In this document: positions 33,257 through 42,236 of the stretch, one piece after another
How positions within the stretch are numbered: position 1 is the stretch's first letter
Layout of the letters: the number at the start of each line of letters is the position of its first letter
Origin: SIG437 sp045576235
GTDB taxonomy: Bacteria; Bacillota; Clostridia; UBA1381; UBA9506
Length of the DNA stretch: 64,000 nt
Direction of reading: 5' to 3'
Assembly: GCA_045576235.1 (NCBI GenBank)
Contig: JAZNGA010000029.1
Span: 1 to 64,000 of the forward strand
Notes under the pieces: model-generated
Told to the model about the DNA's origin: nothing
Database searches by the model: none
What the model saw: the letters and a program-made list of their open reading frames with translations, nothing else
Translations under genes and position numbers: made by a program

Positions 33257-34096
33257 GTGCTTACACCGGTTGATATAGAAAACAAAGAATTTGCCAAAGC
33301 TTTCCGTGGCTATGATTCAATCGAGGTTGACGAGTTTATGCGCACTTTAGTCGCAGATTACGAAAAGCTTTACAGAGAAAATGGCTCGTTAAAAGAGAAA
33401 AATGCAATAATTTCCGAAACCCTTGAAAACTACAAGGGCATGGAAACAACAATGCAAAACGCAATCTTAGTAGCACAGAAAACAGCAGAAGACATAAAAC
33501 AACACGCTTATGAGCGCTCGGGCACGATAACAAAAGAAGCAGAGATAAAAGCGGGAAACATCATCGCAGAAGCTGAAAAGCGCGCAAGCGTGCTTGAGGA
33601 GGAATATTCTTCTCTCAAAAAAGAAATGAACACATTCAAAGCGCGTATGAATTCGCTGCTTCAGACATATATGAAGCTTTTGGAGGATATGCCCGAAGGC
33701 GCGAAAGAGCGTGCAGGCGAGGCAATGGTCTCCGATTTGGAAAAAGACATAAATAAAATACAAAAACAGAACAGCGAGCGCGGCGATTATCAGAACATTC
33801 CACTCAGCAAGCAGGCGACTGTCGAATTCAAACTGGATAATGAAAAAAAATCTGATAGCCTCCCTGAAGAAAAGAGCGACACAAAAGAGGTTGCTTCTAC
33901 CGATGAGGATACATATGCGCCCAAGAAGGTTAATCCGCTTGTTGACGAGCTCTTAAAAAAGCGCGCAGAAGAAAACGGCGCAGATGATGGCGAGGCGGAA
34001 GCCCCTTCCAAAGAAGATGCAGATGCAAATGAAATTATAATAGATTTATCAAAAAACAACAAACCATATGATGTTTTCAGCGATGAATCACTTTAA
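33257..34096 (+). CDS. divIVA: DivIVA-family cell pole/septum protein
   Basis: The start is GTG 33257 (MLTPVDIENKEFAKAFRGYD), matching the DivIVA N-terminus that binds curved membrane. A GTG at 33245 lies in the AGGTGGGGGG ribosome binding site and is rejected. A long coiled coil covers about residues 30-160, followed by a disordered acidic tail (about 165-279) ending NNKPYDVFSDESL. DivIVA marks negatively curved membrane at poles and septa and recruits division or sporulation partners. It follows ylmH by 21 bp. Confidence 0.93.
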   Translation: MLTPVDIENKEFAKAFRGYDSIEVDEFMRTLVADYEKLYRENGSLKEKNAIISETLENYKGMETTMQNAILVAQKTAEDIKQHAYERSGTITKEAEIKAGNIIAEAEKRASVLEEEYSSLKKEMNTFKARMNSLLQTYMKLLEDMPEGAKERAGEAMVSDLEKDINKIQKQNSERGDYQNIPLSKQATVEFKLDNEKKSDSLPEEKSDTKEVASTDEDTYAPKKVNPLVDELLKKRAEENGADDGEAEAPSKEDADANEIIIDLSKNNKPYDVFSDESL

Positions 34097-34155
34097 TCAA
34101 ATTAAAGTTCTGACAATCAATGTGCTGAACGAAATAAAAGGAGAGTAAAAGAAAA

Positions 34156-36942
34156 ATGGCTGACTACGATAAGACACTTAATTTGCCAAACACAGAGTTC
34201 CCCATGCGAGCTAATCTTCCGCAGAGAGAGCCTGAAATTTTAGAGAGATGGCAAAATGAAAATTTATATGAAAAGCTTATGGATTTAAACAGCGAAAAAC
34301 CGCTTTTCATTCTGCACGACGGTCCTCCGTATGCCAACGGCGATATGCATATGGGCCACGCTTTAAACAAAACTTTAAAAGATATCATCACAAGATTTAA
34401 AAATATGGACGGTTTTAAAGCTCCATACATTCACGGCTGGGACACACACGGTCTTCCGATTGAGCGTCAGGCTATCAAAAAGCTCGGCATCAACAGAAAC
34501 GAAGTCAGCATCTCCAAATTCCGTGATGTTTGCAAGGATTTCGCACTTCAATATGTAGAAAACCAGAAAGGGCAGATTAAAAGAATCGGTTCACTCGGCG
34601 ACTGGGATGATTCATATCTCACATTAGCGCCTGAATTTGAAGCAAAGCAAATTGAAATTTTCGGTGAAATGGCTAAAAAAGGCTACATCTATAAAGGCTT
34701 GAAGCCGATTTATTGGTGCCCTGACTGCGAGACAGCTTTAGCCGAAGCTGAAATCGAATATCAGGAAGATAAGACAAATTCAATCTATGTTAAGTTCCGT
34801 GTGACAGACGATAACGGAGTTTTCAAAAATGCAGGACTTAATAAGGATGAAATATATTTTGTCATCTGGACAACAACAACATGGACTCTTCCCGGAAATG
34901 TTGCCATCGCTGTTAACCCTGATTATAACTACAGTTTAGTTAAGACAGAAAACGGAACATTCGTCATTGCGACAGAGCTTGTTGATGGTGTTATGGCTGT
35001 CGGCGGAATCACCGAATATGAAAAAATTGCCGAGTTCAAAGGTCAGGAGTTTGACCTTATGAAATGCGCTCATCCGTTCATCGACAGAGAATCTGTTGTT
35101 ATCGTTGGTGACCATGTCACTTTAGATGCAGGTACTGGCTGCGTTCACACAGCTCCCGGCCACGGTGTTGAGGACTACATCGCCTGCCAGAACTATAAAG
35201 ACATTCCGATTATTGTCCCTGTTGACGCCAAAGGCTATTTAAACGATTTAGCAGGTGAGTTCAGCGGACTTTATTATGAAAAATCAAATGTTGTAATTTT
35301 AGCAAAATTAAAAGAAATCGGCGCTCTCTATGCAGAAAGCGAAATCATTCACCAATATCCGCATTGCTGGAGATGTCACGAGCCGATTGTTTTCCGTGCG
35401 ACAGAGCAATGGTTTGCTTCAGTTGACGACATTAAAGAAGATGCAGTGAAGGCAATTCACGGCGTTTCATGGCTTCCAAAATGGGGTGAAGACAGAATTT
35501 CTGCCATGGTTTCTGACAGAAGCGACTGGTGTATTTCCCGTCAGAGAACATGGGGTGTGCCCATCCCGATTTTCTACTGCGCAGAGTGCGGAAAAGAGCT
35601 CATAAACGACGAAACAATCAAAGCAACTGCTGACCTTTTCAGAGAAAAAGGCTCTTCTGCGTGGTATGAAACCGATGCAAAAGACATTCTCAAAAAAGGC
35701 ACAAAATGCGAATGTGGATGCGAAGAGTTCACAAAGGAAAAAGACATCATGGATGTCTGGTTTGACTCGGGCTCATCTCACACAGCCGTTTTAGAAGTTA
35801 AAAAAGGTCTCCGCTTCCCTGCTGACCTCTATTTAGAAGGCAACGACCAGTATCGCGGTTGGTTCCAGTCATCTCTTTTAACTGCAATCGCAACAAAAGG
35901 CGAAGCGCCCTATAAAAAGGTTATAACTCACGGCATGATTGTTGACGAAGAAGGCAACAAGATGTCAAAGTCAAAAGGAAACGGTGTTAATCCGCAGGAT
36001 ATCATCAAACAGTATGGTGCTGACATTTTAAGACTCTGGGTTGTTTCTGCCGACTATAAGACAGATATGCACATTTCACAGAACATCTTAAAACAGATTT
36101 CCGAAGCCTACAGAAAAATCCGTAACACCGCAAGATATATCTTAGGAAACATTCACGATTTCAATCCCGACACAGACTCTGTCAGTGTTTCAGATATGCC
36201 TGAAATTGACCGTTTTGCAATGATGAGACTTTCAAAACTCATAAATAAAGTCACAGAGAACTACAGAGCATATGAATTCCATATGATATATCACGCAATT
36301 CACAATTTCTGCGTTGTTGATATGAGTAATTTCTATTTAGATGTTATCAAAGACAGATTATACACACAGAAAGCCGACGGTGTTCTCCGCCGCAGTGCTC
36401 AGACTGTTATGTATAACATTTTAGATGCTCTCACAAGAATGATTGCTCCGATTCTTTGCTACACATCAGAAGAAATCTGGTCATTTATGCCTCATAAAAA
36501 AGAAGACAACTCAGAGTTTGTCATCTTTAATGAGATGCCGAAAGCTGATGCTTCTTTTGAAGACGCTGAGCTTGAAGCTAAATGGGATAAGATTCTTGCA
36601 ATCAAAGCAGATGTCACAAAGGCTTTGGAAATTGCGCGTGCAGAAAAGACAATCGGTCACTCGCTCAATGCTCTCGTGACAGTTTATGCTGATAACGAAA
36701 CAAAATCCTTCTTAGAGTCAATCAAAGAAGATTTAGTTTCCTACTTCATCGTTTCAGCTGTCGAAATCAAAGATGAAGGCGAAGCAAAAGACGATGCTCA
36801 CATCGGCGAAACAGGCATTAAAGTCAGCGTTTCAGCTGCTCCCGGTGAAAAATGCGAAAGATGCTGGATGTATTCTGAAACAGTCGGAACAATCGCAGAG
36901 CATCCGACATTATGCAAGCGTTGTGCTGATGTCGTTAAATAA
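34156..36942 (+). CDS. ileS: Isoleucyl-tRNA synthetase
   Basis: This 928-residue class I synthetase has the HIGH-type motif HMGH (65-68) in PPYANGDMHMGHALN, the KMSKS loop (about 602-606), an editing insert with GCVHTAPGHG (about residues 330-339), and the C-terminal zinc motif CERCW...CKRC. It charges tRNA-Ile and edits Val-tRNA-Ile. Its leader (34097-34155) is too short to hold a T-box, unlike the gene at 29491. The position after divIVA is common in Bacillota. Confidence 0.97.
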   Translation: MADYDKTLNLPNTEFPMRANLPQREPEILERWQNENLYEKLMDLNSEKPLFILHDGPPYANGDMHMGHALNKTLKDIITRFKNMDGFKAPYIHGWDTHGLPIERQAIKKLGINRNEVSISKFRDVCKDFALQYVENQKGQIKRIGSLGDWDDSYLTLAPEFEAKQIEIFGEMAKKGYIYKGLKPIYWCPDCETALAEAEIEYQEDKTNSIYVKFRVTDDNGVFKNAGLNKDEIYFVIWTTTTWTLPGNVAIAVNPDYNYSLVKTENGTFVIATELVDGVMAVGGITEYEKIAEFKGQEFDLMKCAHPFIDRESVVIVGDHVTLDAGTGCVHTAPGHGVEDYIACQNYKDIPIIVPVDAKGYLNDLAGEFSGLYYEKSNVVILAKLKEIGALYAESEIIHQYPHCWRCHEPIVFRATEQWFASVDDIKEDAVKAIHGVSWLPKWGEDRISAMVSDRSDWCISRQRTWGVPIPIFYCAECGKELINDETIKATADLFREKGSSAWYETDAKDILKKGTKCECGCEEFTKEKDIMDVWFDSGSSHTAVLEVKKGLRFPADLYLEGNDQYRGWFQSSLLTAIATKGEAPYKKVITHGMIVDEEGNKMSKSKGNGVNPQDIIKQYGADILRLWVVSADYKTDMHISQNILKQISEAYRKIRNTARYILGNIHDFNPDTDSVSVSDMPEIDRFAMMRLSKLINKVTENYRAYEFHMIYHAIHNFCVVDMSNFYLDVIKDRLYTQKADGVLRRSAQTVMYNILDALTRMIAPILCYTSEEIWSFMPHKKEDNSEFVIFNEMPKADASFEDAELEAKWDKILAIKADVTKALEIARAEKTIGHSLNALVTVYADNETKSFLESIKEDLVSYFIVSAVEIKDEGEAKDDAHIGETGIKVSVSAAPGEKCERCWMYSETVGTIAEHPTLCKRCADVVK

Positions 36943-36964
36943 TAGTTTATAAACAATTTTAAAG

Positions 36965-36992
36965 GTCAGGGCGCCTGTTGAGGTGCCCTGAA
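36965..36992 (+). other. Hairpin between ileS and lspA
   Basis: TCAGGGC (36966-36972) pairs with GCCCTGA (36985-36991), with extra GC pairs inside. No U-tract follows, so it may be an mRNA-stabilising or attenuating stem rather than a strong terminator. Confidence 0.5.
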
Positions 36993-37014
36993 CAATTATT
37001 AAGGAGTGTAAACC

Positions 37015-37524
37015 TTGCTGGCATTATTTTTTATTGGCTCTTTTCTCTGCATTTCTCTTGACCAGTTGACAAAATATTTTGCCCTGTCCACTTTAAAGGA
37101 CGGAGGAAGCATAGAGATTATAAAAGGAGTTTTTCAGCTTAACTATTGCGAAAACAGAGGTGCCGCTTTTGGCTTGCTTCAGAATCAGATTTGGCTTTTT
37201 GCGATAATAACTGTTATCATAATCGGCGCTGTCATATTTTTTATGATAAGCAAAAAACCTGAAAACAAGCTTCTGATAATATCCTTAACGCTGCTCACAG
37301 GCGGTGCTTTAGGTAATTTTATTGACAGAATTTTCAGAGGATTTGTCATTGACTTTCTTGATTTCTGTCTAATAAATTTTCCGATTTTTAATGTTGCTGA
37401 TTGCTTTGTTGTTATCGGCGCAATTCTCCTTGGAGCATACATCCTCTTTTTCTCGCCCGACTTTCCGCCTGACAAGGGAAAGGAAGCTTTGAGCGAAAAA
37501 GATGATGCGATGCAGGAAGAATAA
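37015..37524 (+). CDS. lspA: Signal peptidase II (lipoprotein)
   Basis: This 169-residue protein has four membrane segments with the LspA signatures ISLDQLTKYFAL, NYCENRGAAFGLL, and the two catalytic Asp in LGNFIDRIFRG and FNVADCFVVIG (about residues 102 and 126). It removes signal peptides from prolipoproteins. The start is TTG 37015, with AAGGAG eight bases upstream; no ATG fits. The ~30-residue charged C-terminal tail is cytoplasmic. Confidence 0.95.
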   Translation: MLALFFIGSFLCISLDQLTKYFALSTLKDGGSIEIIKGVFQLNYCENRGAAFGLLQNQIWLFAIITVIIIGAVIFFMISKKPENKLLIISLTLLTGGALGNFIDRIFRGFVIDFLDFCLINFPIFNVADCFVVIGAILLGAYILFFSPDFPPDKGKEALSEKDDAMQEE

Positions 37525-37548
37525 TCTGCTTATCCGGAGGCAGACAAT

Positions 37549-38478
37549 ATGATTTTTGAATTTGATAATCAGGAAATGTCCGGCAAGGTGCGCCTGGACA
37601 TTTTTGTTAGTGAAAAAGCAAAAACAACGCGTTCGGCATCTCAGAAGCTCATAGATGACGGGTGCGTTTTAATAAATGGAAAAAAAGAAGCAAAAAACTA
37701 TAAATTAAGAAAAGACGATGTGGTTGAAATAAACTTGCCAGAGCCTAAGCTTTTGGATGTTTTAGCGCAGGATATTCCGCTTGACATTGTTTACGAAGAT
37801 GAGGATCTGATGATTGTCAATAAACCGCAGGGAATGGTTGTTCACCCCGCCGCAGGAAACACGGAGGGCACGCTTGTCAACGCCATAATGCATCACTCGG
37901 GAGACAACCTTTCTGCGATAAACGGAGTGATTCGCCCGGGAATTGTCCACAGAATCGACAAGGAAACAAGCGGTCTTTTAGTCATTGCAAAAAATAACAA
38001 GTCTCACCTGATACTCGCCGACCTCATTAAGAGACATCTTTTTGAAAGAGAATATGTCTGCCTTGCCTACGGAAAATTCCCCGAGGATAAATTCACGGTT
38101 GATAAACCCATCGGCAGACATCCCAAAGACAGAAAGAAAATGGCTGTCACCGACAAGAATTCGCGCTATGCCGTGACTCACTTTGAGGTTTTAGAACGAT
38201 TTTCGTGCGCAGCTCTTCTTCTATGCACATTAGAGACAGGAAGAACTCACCAGATAAGAGTCCATCTTCAGAGCATAGGAAAAAGCATAGTCGGCGACCC
38301 TGTCTATGGACTGAAAAAGGATACGATTGCAAAAAAATATAATTTAAATGGACAGATGCTCCACGCGAGGCGTTTAGGCTTTTGTCATCCGAAAGACGGA
38401 CATTTTGTTGACTTTTATAAAGAGCCACCCGAGCATTTCACCTTTGTTATCGAAAATTTGAGGAAAAATCAATTTTAG
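37549..38478 (+). CDS. rluD: Ribosomal large-subunit pseudouridine synthase, RluD type
   Basis: This 309-residue protein has an N-terminal S4 domain (MSGKVRLDIFVSE, SAS QKLIDDGCVLINGK) and a RluA-family catalytic domain. The key motif GIVHRIDKETSGLLVIAKN holds the catalytic Asp near residue 137, followed by GRTHQIRVHLQSIG. It converts uridines to pseudouridine in 23S rRNA or tRNA. It is 24 bp after lspA, a standard pairing in Bacillota. The exact RNA site cannot be told from sequence. Confidence 0.9.
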   Translation: MIFEFDNQEMSGKVRLDIFVSEKAKTTRSASQKLIDDGCVLINGKKEAKNYKLRKDDVVEINLPEPKLLDVLAQDIPLDIVYEDEDLMIVNKPQGMVVHPAAGNTEGTLVNAIMHHSGDNLSAINGVIRPGIVHRIDKETSGLLVIAKNNKSHLILADLIKRHLFEREYVCLAYGKFPEDKFTVDKPIGRHPKDRKKMAVTDKNSRYAVTHFEVLERFSCAALLLCTLETGRTHQIRVHLQSIGKSIVGDPVYGLKKDTIAKKYNLNGQMLHARRLGFCHPKDGHFVDFYKEPPEHFTFVIENLRKNQF

Positions 38479-38514
38479 CTTTTAAAAAACTTGACTTAAT
38501 ATATAAAAAAACTA

Positions 38515-38543
38515 TTGAATAAGTTTGTAAAATATGATATAAT
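38515..38543 (+). promoter_or_regulatory. Promoter of the SRP RNA gene
   Basis: TTGAAT (38515-38520) and TATAAT (38538-38543) are separated by 17 bp; transcription should start near 38550. Confidence 0.75.
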
Positions 38544-38549
38544 ACAAGT

Positions 38550-38680
38550 GTTCAGTATTTTATACTGTCTGCCGGGTCCTGCGCAACTTGAGCTTGTGAA
38601 CCTCGTCAGGTGGGGAACCAAGCAGCGATAAGCAATGTCTTGAGTGTGATGCAGGCTCCCCCGGTGTGAAAACAGTGTAA
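38550..38680 (+). ncRNA. ffs: Signal recognition particle RNA (4.5S/scRNA-like)
   Basis: The segment carries the SRP domain IV hallmark: GTGAACCTCGTCAGGTGGGGAACC followed by AAGCAGCGATAAGC. The apical GGAA tetraloop is closed by TGG/CCA instead of the usual TCC/GGA, a compensated change. Outer helices pair CCGGGTCCTGC with GCAGGCTCCCCCGG and ACTGT (38564-38568) with ACAGT (38672-38676). The position directly upstream of dnaX is usual for Bacillota. The 3' end is approximate. Confidence 0.9.
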
Positions 38681-38705
38681 ATATTCTGATGCGTTCCTAT
38701 GGCAC

Positions 38706-38729
38706 AACCGCAAAACAAGCGGTTTTTTT
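38706..38729 (+). terminator. Terminator of the SRP RNA transcript
   Basis: AACCGC (38706-38711) and GCGGTT (38719-38724) form a 6-bp stem followed by a run of T to 38729. The remaining bases up to dnaX (38857) show nothing else I can support. Confidence 0.75.
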
Positions 38730-38856
38730 CGTATTAAGGGAAAATTCATTTTCCCTTTGAAAGACTTTATGGAAAATCCGATGATTAGTCAAAGCATTTT
38801 AATTTTCAGCTAAACTCTTGACTTAAATGCTTGTTTTGGCTAAGAAAGAGGTTAAT

Positions 38857-40479
38857 ATGGCATATCAGGCCCTATATAGAAAATGGCGCCCTATGACCTT
38901 TGATGATGTTGTCGGTCAGGAGCACATTACTCAAACCTTAAAAAATCAAATAATCTCCTCGCAGCTTGCCCATGCATATTTATTTTGCGGAACAAGGGGC
39001 ACAGGCAAAACCTCCACCGCTAAAATTCTTGCAAGAGCTGTGAACTGCGAGCATCCGATTGATGGTAACCCATGCGGCGTTTGTGACACTTGTCGCGGAA
39101 TCATAGATGAAAGCATCGTGGATGTTGTTGAAATGGACGGTGCTTCACGAAACAAGGTCGAAAACATCAGAGAAATCATTGATGATGCCCTTTTCCTTCC
39201 GACCGTTGCAAAGAAAAAGGTCTATATCATAGACGAGGTTCATATGGTGACAACAGCTGCTTTTAATGCGCTTTTGAAAACCCTGGAAGAGCCTCCTGCC
39301 CATGTTATGTTCATTTTAGCAACAACGGAGCTTAACAAGGTTCCCGCAACTGTCTTATCCCGTTGTCAACGCTTTGATTTCCGCAGAATCACAAATGAGG
39401 ACATCGCTGCAAGACTTAAAATTGTGACTGAAGGAAGCGGAAAAAGCGCAACAGACGAAGCTCTTTCGCTTATTGCAGAGCTTGGAAACGGCTCTATGCG
39501 TGATTCACTCAGCATTCTCGACCAGTGCATAGGCTATTCAGATGACACTTTAACATATGACGACATCTTAGCTATCATCGGAATCGCTGACCAGAGCGCT
39601 CTTTTTTCCGTGACCGAAGCAATCGCATCAGGCGATGGTGCTAAATGTCTTTCCATCATAGATGACATTTTATCGTGCGGAAAAGAGCTTGATGTCTTTG
39701 CCTCATCACTTGCTAAGTTCCTGCGTGATTTGCTTGTCGTTAAACTTATGGCCGAGCCTGGAAAAATTCTTAACACTTCTTCTGCAAATCTTGAAAGAAT
39801 GCGTCAGCTTTGTGATACTGTTTCCCGCGAGAAAATTGTAAACGCTTTAAATCTGCTCAATGAAAGCATCATTTCCGCAAAGAATATGGCTTTTAAGCGC
39901 ACTATCTATGAGCTCGCTTTAGTTAGGATGTGCGATGCTAAAACATCTGATTCATATGATGCTTTGCTTGCAAGGGTTGCAGAGCTTGAAGAAAAGCTGC
40001 AAAACGGAAGCTTTTCAGTTTCCTCTCCCCAAAAGGAAAAGGAACCGGAAAAGAAAGAAAACAAAACGGCAGAGCCTTCCGTCGCACCACAATCTGAAAA
40101 GAAAGAAAAGGCTGTTGAAATTAAAGGCAACGAAGCCATTCTTTCAAAATGGGACGATATTAAAGCTCACATCAAGGCGCATGGCGGTCAGCCGGTCATT
40201 CCGCATCTTGCCAGTGCCAGACCTGTTATTTTAAAAGATAAGCTCGCTTTAGTTTTTTCACAAAATGCTTTAATGAGCAAAACCGTGGCGTCAAAGCCAG
40301 CCTATCTCGACCTTGTGAGAGCCGCAGTTTCTGATGTTTTGGGCATGGACCTTCCCGTCGGATGTTTTTCCGACAAGGAAGTTGATTTGTCAGATGGTTC
40401 AAAAAGTGAGGCGTCAGATGGTTTAAGCAAGCTTGAAGATTTAGCAAAAAAACATGATATAATAGAAATAGTTGACTGA
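38857..40479 (+). CDS. dnaX: DNA polymerase III subunits gamma/tau
   Basis: The start is ATG 38857 (MAYQALYRKWRPMTFDDVVGQ) with AGAGG upstream; the frame from 38827 is longer but not conserved. The AAA+ clamp-loader part has GTRGTGKTSTA (Walker A), a four-Cys zinc motif (CEHPIDGNPCGVCDTC), the Walker B segment VYIIDEVHMV and LEEPPAHVMFILATTE. A Lys/Glu-rich linker (about 390-430) leads to a tau-type C-terminal domain. The protein is 540 residues. It loads the sliding clamp and couples the replisome. It is followed by ybaB at 16 bp. Confidence 0.96.
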   Translation: MAYQALYRKWRPMTFDDVVGQEHITQTLKNQIISSQLAHAYLFCGTRGTGKTSTAKILARAVNCEHPIDGNPCGVCDTCRGIIDESIVDVVEMDGASRNKVENIREIIDDALFLPTVAKKKVYIIDEVHMVTTAAFNALLKTLEEPPAHVMFILATTELNKVPATVLSRCQRFDFRRITNEDIAARLKIVTEGSGKSATDEALSLIAELGNGSMRDSLSILDQCIGYSDDTLTYDDILAIIGIADQSALFSVTEAIASGDGAKCLSIIDDILSCGKELDVFASSLAKFLRDLLVVKLMAEPGKILNTSSANLERMRQLCDTVSREKIVNALNLLNESIISAKNMAFKRTIYELALVRMCDAKTSDSYDALLARVAELEEKLQNGSFSVSSPQKEKEPEKKENKTAEPSVAPQSEKKEKAVEIKGNEAILSKWDDIKAHIKAHGGQPVIPHLASARPVILKDKLALVFSQNALMSKTVASKPAYLDLVRAAVSDVLGMDLPVGCFSDKEVDLSDGSKSEASDGLSKLEDLAKKHDIIEIVD

Positions 40480-40495
40480 TAAGGAGGAACCTTAA

Positions 40496-40846
40496 ATGGC
40501 TAAAGGAAATAAATTCACCGGTGGCGGTATGAATAATAACAATATGAACTCAATGCTCAAGCAAGCGCAGAAGATGCAGGCTGAAATGGAAAGAGTTCAG
40601 GCTGAAACAGAGGAAAAGACAGTCGAAGCCAAAGCAGGCGGCGGCGCTGTCAGCGTTGTTATGAAAGGAAACAAGGAATTAATCAGCGTTAAGCTTTCAC
40701 CCGAGGTTGTTGACCCTGATGACATTGAGATGCTCCAAGACCTTATTGTTGCAGCTGTTAATGAAGCAACCAAGGCAGCAAACGACCTGATGGAAGAAGG
40801 CATGCGCGCTGTCACGGGCAACCTTAACATTCCGGGATTATTCTAA
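40496..40846 (+). CDS. ybaB: YbaB/EbfC nucleoid-associated protein
   Basis: This 116-residue protein has the YbaB pattern: a Met/Gln/Glu-rich helix (MNSMLKQAQKMQAEMERVQAE), the conserved VEAKAGGGAVSVVMKGNKELISVKL, and DLIVAAVNEATKAANDLMEEGM. It binds DNA as a dimer. The N-terminus has a short Asn-rich insert (MNNNNMNSM). It directly follows dnaX as in most Bacillota. recR, the usual third gene, is not here; darA follows instead. Confidence 0.95.
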   Translation: MAKGNKFTGGGMNNNNMNSMLKQAQKMQAEMERVQAETEEKTVEAKAGGGAVSVVMKGNKELISVKLSPEVVDPDDIEMLQDLIVAAVNEATKAANDLMEEGMRAVTGNLNIPGLF

Positions 40847-40889
40847 ATAATAATATATTTAAATTTAAAAAACAGGAGGCTTGATTTTT

Positions 40890-41222
40890 ATGAAATTAGT
40901 TTTTGCGATTGTAAGCAGCGAGGATGATTATGTCGTTGTTAAACATCTTAACAAGGAAGGTTTTTCTGTCACAAAAATGTCTTCAACAGGTGGTTTTCTT
41001 CGAGTTGGTAACACAACCTTGCTTGTTGGAACATCTGAAGAAGATGTCGATAAGGTTATCTCAATAATCAGAGAACACTCAAAGCGCAGAAAACAATTTG
41101 TAGTAAACACCGAGCCCTACATTGGAAGCTTAGTACACGACTCCCTTTCTCACGCAAATCAGATAGAGGTTGGCGGCGCAATAATTTTCGTTGTCGATGT
41201 TGAAAAGTTTGAGAAGGTGTGA
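40890..41222 (+). CDS. darA: Cyclic di-AMP receptor DarA (PII-like)
   Basis: This ~110-residue PII-like protein has MKLVFAIVSSEDDYVVVKHL, the glycine loop KMSSTGGFLRVGNTTLLVGT (about residues 28-47) and IEVGGAIIFVVDVEKFEKV, as in DarA/PstA cyclic-di-AMP receptors. ATG 40890 is preferred to TTG 40881, with AGGAGG in front. It binds c-di-AMP as a trimer; its output is not settled in general. It lies between ybaB and holB, a conserved position in Bacillota. Confidence 0.93.
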   Translation: MKLVFAIVSSEDDYVVVKHLNKEGFSVTKMSSTGGFLRVGNTTLLVGTSEEDVDKVISIIREHSKRRKQFVVNTEPYIGSLVHDSLSHANQIEVGGAIIFVVDVEKFEKV

Positions 41223-41225
41223 TGA

Positions 41226-42221
41226 GTGAGTTTTGATAATTTTGCAGGAAATGAACATTTAAAAACTCAGCTTAAACGATATATTAAATCAGGACAAATT
41301 CACAATTCATATGTTTTTGCAGGGGAAGAAGGCATAGGTAAAAAAACTCTTTCGCAAGAATTCATAAAGGGATTGTTCTGCGAATCCCCGATAAATGATG
41401 AGGCCTGCGGAAAATGTGCATTATGCAGACAATTAGCTTCTGCTTCCTTGCCCGACATTTGTTATCTGCAGAAGCCAAAAGATAAAAAATCATATGGAAT
41501 AGAGGAAATCAGGGAACAAATTATCAAACAGGTTTATGTTAAACCGTTTGCTGCCAAAAGGAAAGTTTTTGTCATTTCACAAGGAGATGACCTGACGATT
41601 GAGGCGCAAAACGGTCTTTTAAAGGTGCTTGAAGAGCCCCCTGAATATGTCACATTTATCATTTTGGTTTCCCGCAAGAGCTTCCTTTTGGACACAGTTT
41701 TGTCGCGCTCATGTGTTTTTGATATGCGCCCTGCTCCATTAAAAGAAGCTTATGAATTTCTGCATAGAACCTACCCTGAAAAAAATGCTGAGGAAATTGA
41801 ATTTTACGCAAAATTTTCGCAAGGCATCATAGGTAAAGCGATAAAAATCATAAATGACGAGGAATATCACGCTCTGTTCTTTGAAACATCAAAACATTTA
41901 TCAGCTCTCATAAAGTCAAGAGACAGCTTAATTTATTTTCATCACTTTCTGCTTGAAAATAAGGATGATGTGTTGCACATTATTGATTTTATGCTGATAT
42001 TCTTAAGAGACTGCATTTTCTCATGTGTTGGCTTAAATGATATGGTGATATGTCCTCAAAATCTCAAAGATGTTTCGTGTGCGACTGTTTATAAAAAGAA
42101 ATACACCTCGTGTATGGAAACAGTCATCGCTCACAAAAACAAGCTCAGCTACAATGTGAATTTTGCTTTTTGGTCGCTCGATTTTCTGACACAAATGCAA
42201 AATATATGCAATTCTAATTAA
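41226..42221 (+). CDS. holB: DNA polymerase III delta-prime subunit
   Basis: This 331-residue clamp-loader subunit starts at GTG 41226, 3 bp after darA. It shows VFAGEEGIGKKTLSQ (P-loop region), a zinc motif CESPINDEACGKCALC, GIEEIREQI and LLKVLEEPPEYVTFIIL with SRSCVFDMRP. The C-terminal helical collar is present. The protein is normal in length for the family. Confidence 0.92.
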   Translation: MSFDNFAGNEHLKTQLKRYIKSGQIHNSYVFAGEEGIGKKTLSQEFIKGLFCESPINDEACGKCALCRQLASASLPDICYLQKPKDKKSYGIEEIREQIIKQVYVKPFAAKRKVFVISQGDDLTIEAQNGLLKVLEEPPEYVTFIILVSRKSFLLDTVLSRSCVFDMRPAPLKEAYEFLHRTYPEKNAEEIEFYAKFSQGIIGKAIKIINDEEYHALFFETSKHLSALIKSRDSLIYFHHFLLENKDDVLHIIDFMLIFLRDCIFSCVGLNDMVICPQNLKDVSCATVYKKKYTSCMETVIAHKNKLSYNVNFAFWSLDFLTQMQNICNSN

Positions 42222-42236
42222 AGAGAGGAAAAACAA

